Positions 59,352 to 64,000 of a stretch of 64,000 bases of DNA are shown piece by piece. Source of the stretch: Dryococelus australis (lineage: Eukaryota; Arthropoda; Insecta; Phasmatodea; Phasmatidae); NCBI GenBank assembly GCA_029891345.1, contig CM057003.1, positions 5,870,709 through 5,934,708 on the forward strand, given 5' to 3'. Under the pieces are notes generated by a model that made no database searches, had not been told where the DNA came from, and was given only the letters and a program-made list of their open reading frames with translations. The position numbers and the translations under genes are program-made. How positions within the stretch are numbered: the first letter of the stretch is position 1; each line of letters begins with the position of its first letter.

Positions 59352-59423
59352 GCCCTCATAGCTCAGGGGCAGGGTGGCCGACCTGTAATCGGAAGGCCGC
59401 GGGTTCGCGCCCCTGTGCCTCCG
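59352..59423 (+). pseudogene. tRNA-Thr-like pseudogene or SINE head
   Basis: GCCCTCATAGCTCAGGGGC resembles a Thr tRNA 5' end and GGGTTCGCGCCCC a B box. The acceptor stem no longer closes. The anticodon loop CCTGTAA would place TGT (Thr) but with C instead of the invariant T33. It starts 46 bp after the tRNA-Lys gene and could be a degraded tRNA copy or the head of an unrecognised SINE. Confidence 0.55.
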
Positions 59424-59628
59424 ACGTGGCAGACACTCAGCTCGATTGTCGCACTGGGAATTCGTCAACAAGTCGGTCTCACTAGAGCTTCGTCAACGTC
59501 AAAAAATGTCACAACAACGTCAAATGAAGGTAAAAATGCTTAGAGCCATGGACTGGTAATGCTTTGACTCGGGTTCAAACCTGGCTTAAGTACAAAATAT
59601 ACTAACTTTTTTAATATCAGTTTTTATA

Positions 59629-59863
59629 CACGGTAGAACACCAACATGACGAAAATTAAAGACATTTTCATTATCTCTTTTTATTCTAAACGGAAAGTAC
59701 AGAAAACTAACGTGAAAATCAACGGAGAGGTTCCATGAACATTACAGAAAATCTGTTTCTGAAAATCAGCGTGTCCGTAATTTTATGGATAGTTTACGGA
59801 CACTCGTGGATGCATTTTTACCAGCACTTTTCCGTAAAATGAAATAATTTTTTTTTAACAGTG
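59629..59863. mobile_element. short CACTG-ended, TA-flanked element
   Basis: CACGGTAGAAC at the left and TTTTTTTTAACAGTG at the right, with TA directly outside both ends. Internal TTTACGG/CCGTAA blocks recur. It shares terminal style with 31989-33333. Confidence 0.45.
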
Positions 59864-60959
59864 TACCGGACCTATAAATTTATGCCGTAGTACTGTAGGC
59901 GGAGAATATGTCATCTGAATGAAATCACTAAACGTTTCCATAATGTTTATTAGACTTTTTAAAAAATGCGTATAAAATGTAATAAAACATACAAAAGACT
60001 GTATTTGCTGATTGCGAGGGAGAGAACTGCGAATTGTGTTAAGAATTTTCTGGTACATTTAAAAATAATTTCAATGAACTCGTATAGCAACAGGATGTTC
60101 CTAATAAACGCAAAGAAAGAAATGCAACATGATATTTTAACAACAGCTGACTTGGCAAACGGAAAATTAAAGTCAGTAAGACATTCCAGAAATAAAAACT
60201 TATTATGTTATCGTAGATAGTGCTATACAGCGTATTGTCCACGGCATAACTTGCTAATATTCCTCTACTTTATTTACCTAATGTGGATTTAGGTAAAGAT
60301 TATAGTGAGTTATCATTGCCAAAAATCTCCTGTGACACCAATGGAAACACCTGGACAGTATTACACCCCAGTGAACAAGTTTTCACCCCATGGCTATGGC
60401 CACAGCATACATATATCTGACTTTCTTCTGACTTTAAGTTAGTAAAAGGTTTCCTCTTTAGTTCACAATGTATTGTCCTTTCGAAATTCCCGCCTAATGC
60501 CCCCCCCCCCCCCCCAAATGACATGCACCGAATAATATACAAAACATTTTTTTTTAAATATATTCTTAATATTTTTGATTGGCATCGGCTATCGAATAGC
60601 ACTTACACCTAACAATTATCTGTCTTCTCTTTTTGGAGTTCAAACGCAACAAAACTAATCCGGCCGCTCTTATTTCTAAGCATGAATATTCTGATACAGA
60701 GTCTTCATTAAAATAGTATGTGTACGTGTACAAAATTCTCATATTTAATACGAAATTATAGAGTATTAGAATAAACGTCTGGAAGTCCTATAGAAATCAA
60801 CCACATATCCACGAAAAGACTACATACTCTTTTAGAGTCTTGCATTTATGTGTGCAGTCTCACCCATATCTTCACCCCAGCGTGTTAATCTGAAACATAC
60901 AAAATAACTCAGGTCAGTAAAAAATTATTTTCTACTGCGAGTACAGAATGCCAAAGCTA

Positions 60960-61194
60960 TAGGCTATTCACGGTAAAGTGAGCACTTTCGTAAGCCGTCT
61001 CATTTGGAATAATAGTCAATAAATATATTTTAGTTTAGCCTTCGACGTTAACTTTCGAACGCTGTGGAATATACACAATGCGTTTGTTACTCACATGGCA
61101 ATATTTATTTTAGAAGGCGGTTAAAGGATAAAAAATGGCCGAAATGAAAAGAAACGAGGGCCTCAAAAGTGTTGACTTTAGCGTGAACAGCCTA
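60960..61194 (-). mobile_element. TAGGCTG-family MITE, short form, copy 3
   Basis: 235 bp; TAGGCTATTCACGG...GCGTGAACAGCCTA with TA on both sides (60958-60959, 61195-61196). Its interior is the reverse of the short copies at 12624 and 29530. Confidence 0.9.
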
Positions 61195-61938
61195 TAGAGG
61201 CACTTACACTCTAGTGTCCATTTCACGCGTACCTCACTTACACCTCAAAGCATTTGTTTTCATCACTATAATCAGACTGTTGAACTAAGTTTAAAGTCAA
61301 CATCGATATTTTTATTTCGAGACAGTGAGAGACGTACGGTAGATCGACTTGATGAATATTACTTCAAAATGGGTTCGCGTGGTGGCGGTTGCGGCTTGGG
61401 AAACGTGGAAAACAACTTGAGAAAATTGCGCAGACTTGGTCGTGACAGGAGACCGGAATTCGCGAGACCAAAGCGAAGTTGAAACACTCAGCGAAGAGAA
61501 AGAGCTAACTTCTGAAGCCATCAGGCGTCGTGGCCGGAAGAGGCGAAATACAAGTGCTTTCTGACGCCAATTCGCTCGCAACAGAAAGAGCATCGCTTAC
61601 AAAAGAAGTGTAAATTCACTCAAAGAGACTCGGCAAATATCGCGTGCTTTACCTGGAAGAAAGAGGCAAGTCGCGCAATTGAGTAGTAGAATTTGTTTTT
61701 ACCGTGCTATAGTTGTGCGTGAGCTAAAGCTGTGCGTGAAAGCGATCATGAAATTACACACTTTATTCATAGCATACAGCTGAGAATGTATTTCTTATAA
61801 ATGTCACGACTATAATGCATATCATTAGTAATCCCTTTGGACAGTAAGACTAAGAATTGTAGTTTTCAAATTATTTTTAGAATTCAAGTAAGTAAATGCA
61901 CAATGTTTTGATTTGTAAAAACTCTCAATACAGTGCGT

Positions 61939-62217
61939 TTAACCCTTTCAGACCCATTTTAATTTACGGTTTCAGGTGCTACAAACAAAAAATATTATGA
62001 AGCGTGCTCTACTTAAGTCGACACAACACTTGTTTTGTTGTCACAGCCAATGAGCTGTAGGTTATATGTTTGGATACAGTTATATGAACCAATTATATTC
62101 TAGACCAGTAAGACAGTTTGCGAATCATTTACCCACGGGTGAGATGATTGATCATTGAGTTTCGCAGTGTGCAGTACAAAGGTACACAGCTGTGTACACT
62201 GGGTCTGAATTGTTTAA
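61939..62217 (+). mobile_element. TTAA-family MITE, intact copy
   Basis: TTAACCCTTTCAGACCC at the left, GGGTCTGAATTGTTTAA at the right. It preserves the single-copy order of the region that is amplified at 33324 and so serves as the reference state. Confidence 0.85.
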
Positions 62218-62482
62218 AAGGTGTGGACGATGAGAACAATGGGAAAATAAATACATCGCGAACTAAGAAAGGCATCTACTGATTCGTAACTTGTCAGATA
62301 AACTGATATTACTGGGCGTCCGCTTCTCGGTCGATACCGTACACTGATTTCGCATTTCTTCAAATGCTTCCGTTACTCGAATACGACCGATCTGCTTATG
62401 AGTTCCCGTCCGCCTGTTTCGCTTTCCCTGGCCACTCTTGCGTAACTTGACATACAATTCAGTAGCAATCCTTTGTCCTGTT

Positions 62483-62728
62483 GCTGAGTGAGGTGGCGCA
62501 GTGGCAGCACACTGGACCCGGGTTCGATTCCCGGCCCGGCCATCCTGATCTCGGTTTCCCATGGTTTCTCGAAATCACTCCAGGCGAATTCTGGGATGAG
62601 ACCCAAACAAAGGCCATGACCGATTCCTTCACAGTCCTTCCTCACTCCATCTTCCCTGAGAAACCTGCAGCGTCTTTAATGACCTCGTTGTCAACGAGAC
62701 GTTAAGCCCACTTACCTATCTACCTACC
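62483..62728 (+). mobile_element. SINE family A, full length, 12-bp target duplication
   Basis: The tRNA-like head has A-box GTGGCGCAGTGG and B-box GGTTCGATTCC. The body contains CCCGGCCATCCTGATCTCGG and GCGAATTCTGGGATG, and the tail is a short CTAC/CTAT repeat. CTTTGTCCTGTT occurs exactly on both sides (62471-62482 and 62728-62739). I associate this body with orthopteroid SINEs. Short reverse-strand open frames across it are not genes. Confidence 0.92.
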
Positions 62729-63110
62729 TTTGTCCTGTTATTTATAGTATATCCAGTTCAACTACCGTTGTAATGCATGCCACAGGCCAACTTTTATAAC
62801 GAACAAAACTCGACAACTGCGCTGTGGCTTTGCTCGTATAAATAAAACACGTCACATAGGCTCTATTCGCGTGCGAAAGTCACATAATCGCGTCCAAAGA
62901 ATCGGTGAAGTGACGCATATTCAAACAAGCCTACCACAGTATTTCCATCTCAGATGGCTTCTGCGATGAGTGACTGTACACGCTTATAAATTAACAAACT
63001 CTATTCTTAGGGGCGTAGGATGCCTGTGTCTACAAGCTGATGGTAAATGCTGAGAATTTTACCGTAGTGGGTTAAACAGTTCAATCGCTAATAATTTTGA
63101 AACTCAGCTG

Positions 63111-63113
<3 letters not shown>

Positions 63114-63178
<65 letters not shown>
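63114..63178. repeat. (TA)n microsatellite
   Basis: About 32 uninterrupted TA units in AT-rich DNA. Confidence 0.97.
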
Positions 63179-63179
<1 letters not shown>

Positions 63180-64000
63180 CAGTACCAATTAGTTTGTCTT
63201 TAGTTAAAAATACCTACTCATCCTAGGATTTGGATAACTCTTAGAAAACTAAAGGTCTTGGTAGATCTAAATGGGATACGTGGCCATAAACTTTATCGAT
63301 TTGCTATAAATAACTTTTTCATTTTCAATAACGGGTTTATTTACCTTCTCCTTGTATGTCGTGGGTACGATTTTGAAGCGTTCTGTGAAGTTACAAATGT
63401 CTAATCACACAAAATGAACCATAACTGATGTAAATGGTTAGAGCACTGTAGATGAAGATAATGTCAAACAAACACGATAACTCTATTTAAATATTTATTA
63501 CTATGTCCACAATTTTCTGAAGAAAAAAAATAAACTTACGTTTTTCTATAACACGGCATGGGTTTACTTATTGTAATAACTGGAAACCAGAACTAGTAAA
63601 ATTAATTAAATATCATAGCACAGCTGACGAATATCTGTGCTGCGAATTTCAAGCAGTTGTGGAATTTTGGTGATATGCTACAAAATATATTAAAGCTAAT
63701 AAATTGCCACCGTATTAACAAAAATGCTTTCGTTATAACACAAAGAAGAGGGAAATGAGCATTTATTTTATATTATTACTTATATTACAGACAGAGCTGT
63801 TGCTTCATATGCAGTTACCGCCCGCAACTGGAGAAAATTTACAACGTTGGCTTCTCTCCAAATTACTACGAAGTCGCACGGTTTTGATGTTTTATTCCGT
63901 TGACACCATAACTGCAAAGTGGTTGCTACATTTTATCCTGAAGAGGAAAGTGCTGATGTAAAACTAAATTGTACGAGAACAATCCTCACAATGACAGAAA

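Larger units (their letters stand above)
55119..64000 (+). other. presumed next Cngl intron, continuing out of the window
   Basis: The S6 exon ends in a canonical donor with no stop codon, so transcription should continue through here to the C-linker exons. I see no further Cngl exon. If it is one intron, it contains a tRNA-Lys gene, a SINE and several MITEs. Stretches without a recognised element are 55616-56010, 57373-58916, 59866-60959, 61195-61938, 62740-63113 and 63179-64000. The region 61320-61620 is GC-richer but its frames are broken and unrecognised. Confidence 0.6.

Noticed and set aside
59352..59423. A second functional tRNA gene (Thr)
   Set aside because: The acceptor stem does not pair and the invariant T33 is replaced; listed as a pseudogene.
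60300..60602. 100-codon - strand frame with CCGHSHG and Cys residues
   Set aside because: It crosses a poly-C tract encoding poly-Gly, and no known domain is recognisable.
61312..61620. GC-richer region with open frames on both strands
   Set aside because: The + strand frames are interrupted and the - strand translation matches nothing I know.

Overview
The window is a stretch of an arthropod, almost certainly insect, nuclear genome. The evidence is a spliced animal ion-channel gene with introns of more than 20 kb, AT-rich non-coding DNA, RNA polymerase III SINEs, non-LTR retrotransposon remnants, and dense small non-autonomous DNA transposons (MITEs). The head and body of one SINE look like those I associate with orthopteroid (polyneopteran) insects; that placement is an inference from memory.

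The only protein-coding host gene I can support is a cyclic-nucleotide-gated (CNG) channel of the Cngl (CNG-like) type on the + strand. Three coding exons are visible: 8716-8950 (cytoplasmic N-terminal region), 30588-30821 (pre-S1 plus S1) and 54477-55118 (S2 to S6, including voltage-sensor-like S4 and the pore). All three end in phase 1 and join without a frame break. The C-linker, the cyclic-nucleotide-binding domain and any earlier 5' exons are outside the window or not recognisable. The exons are GC-rich, CpG-rich islands in AT-rich introns of 21.6 and 23.7 kb.

Layout: 1-8715 is upstream or first-intron DNA with several MITEs, a Helitron-like element holding a tandem tRNA-head minisatellite, and duplications. 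8951-30587 (intron A) holds MITEs, SINEs, an R1-like LINE tail, long (GA)n and (TA)n tracts and a 150-bp near-perfect duplication. 30822-54476 (intron B) holds nested transposons, three tandem arrays (71 bp x9, 22-23 bp x about 32, 85 bp x5), an RTE-like LINE fragment and perfect hairpins. 55119-64000 holds nested hAT-type MITEs with perfect 8-bp target duplications, an intact tRNA-Lys(CTT) gene and a young SINE with a 12-bp target duplication.

The most distinctive content is the transposon archaeology. One MITE family (19 recognisable copies or fragments; ends TAGGCTGTTC..., TA target duplication proven by an empty paralogous site) saturates the locus. Separately, a TTAA-flanked MITE family has given rise to two unrelated tandem arrays; the 71-bp unit spans the junction between that MITE and a second element nested in it, so the order of events can be read directly. 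I found no prokaryotic-type system, CRISPR array or complete transposase gene.
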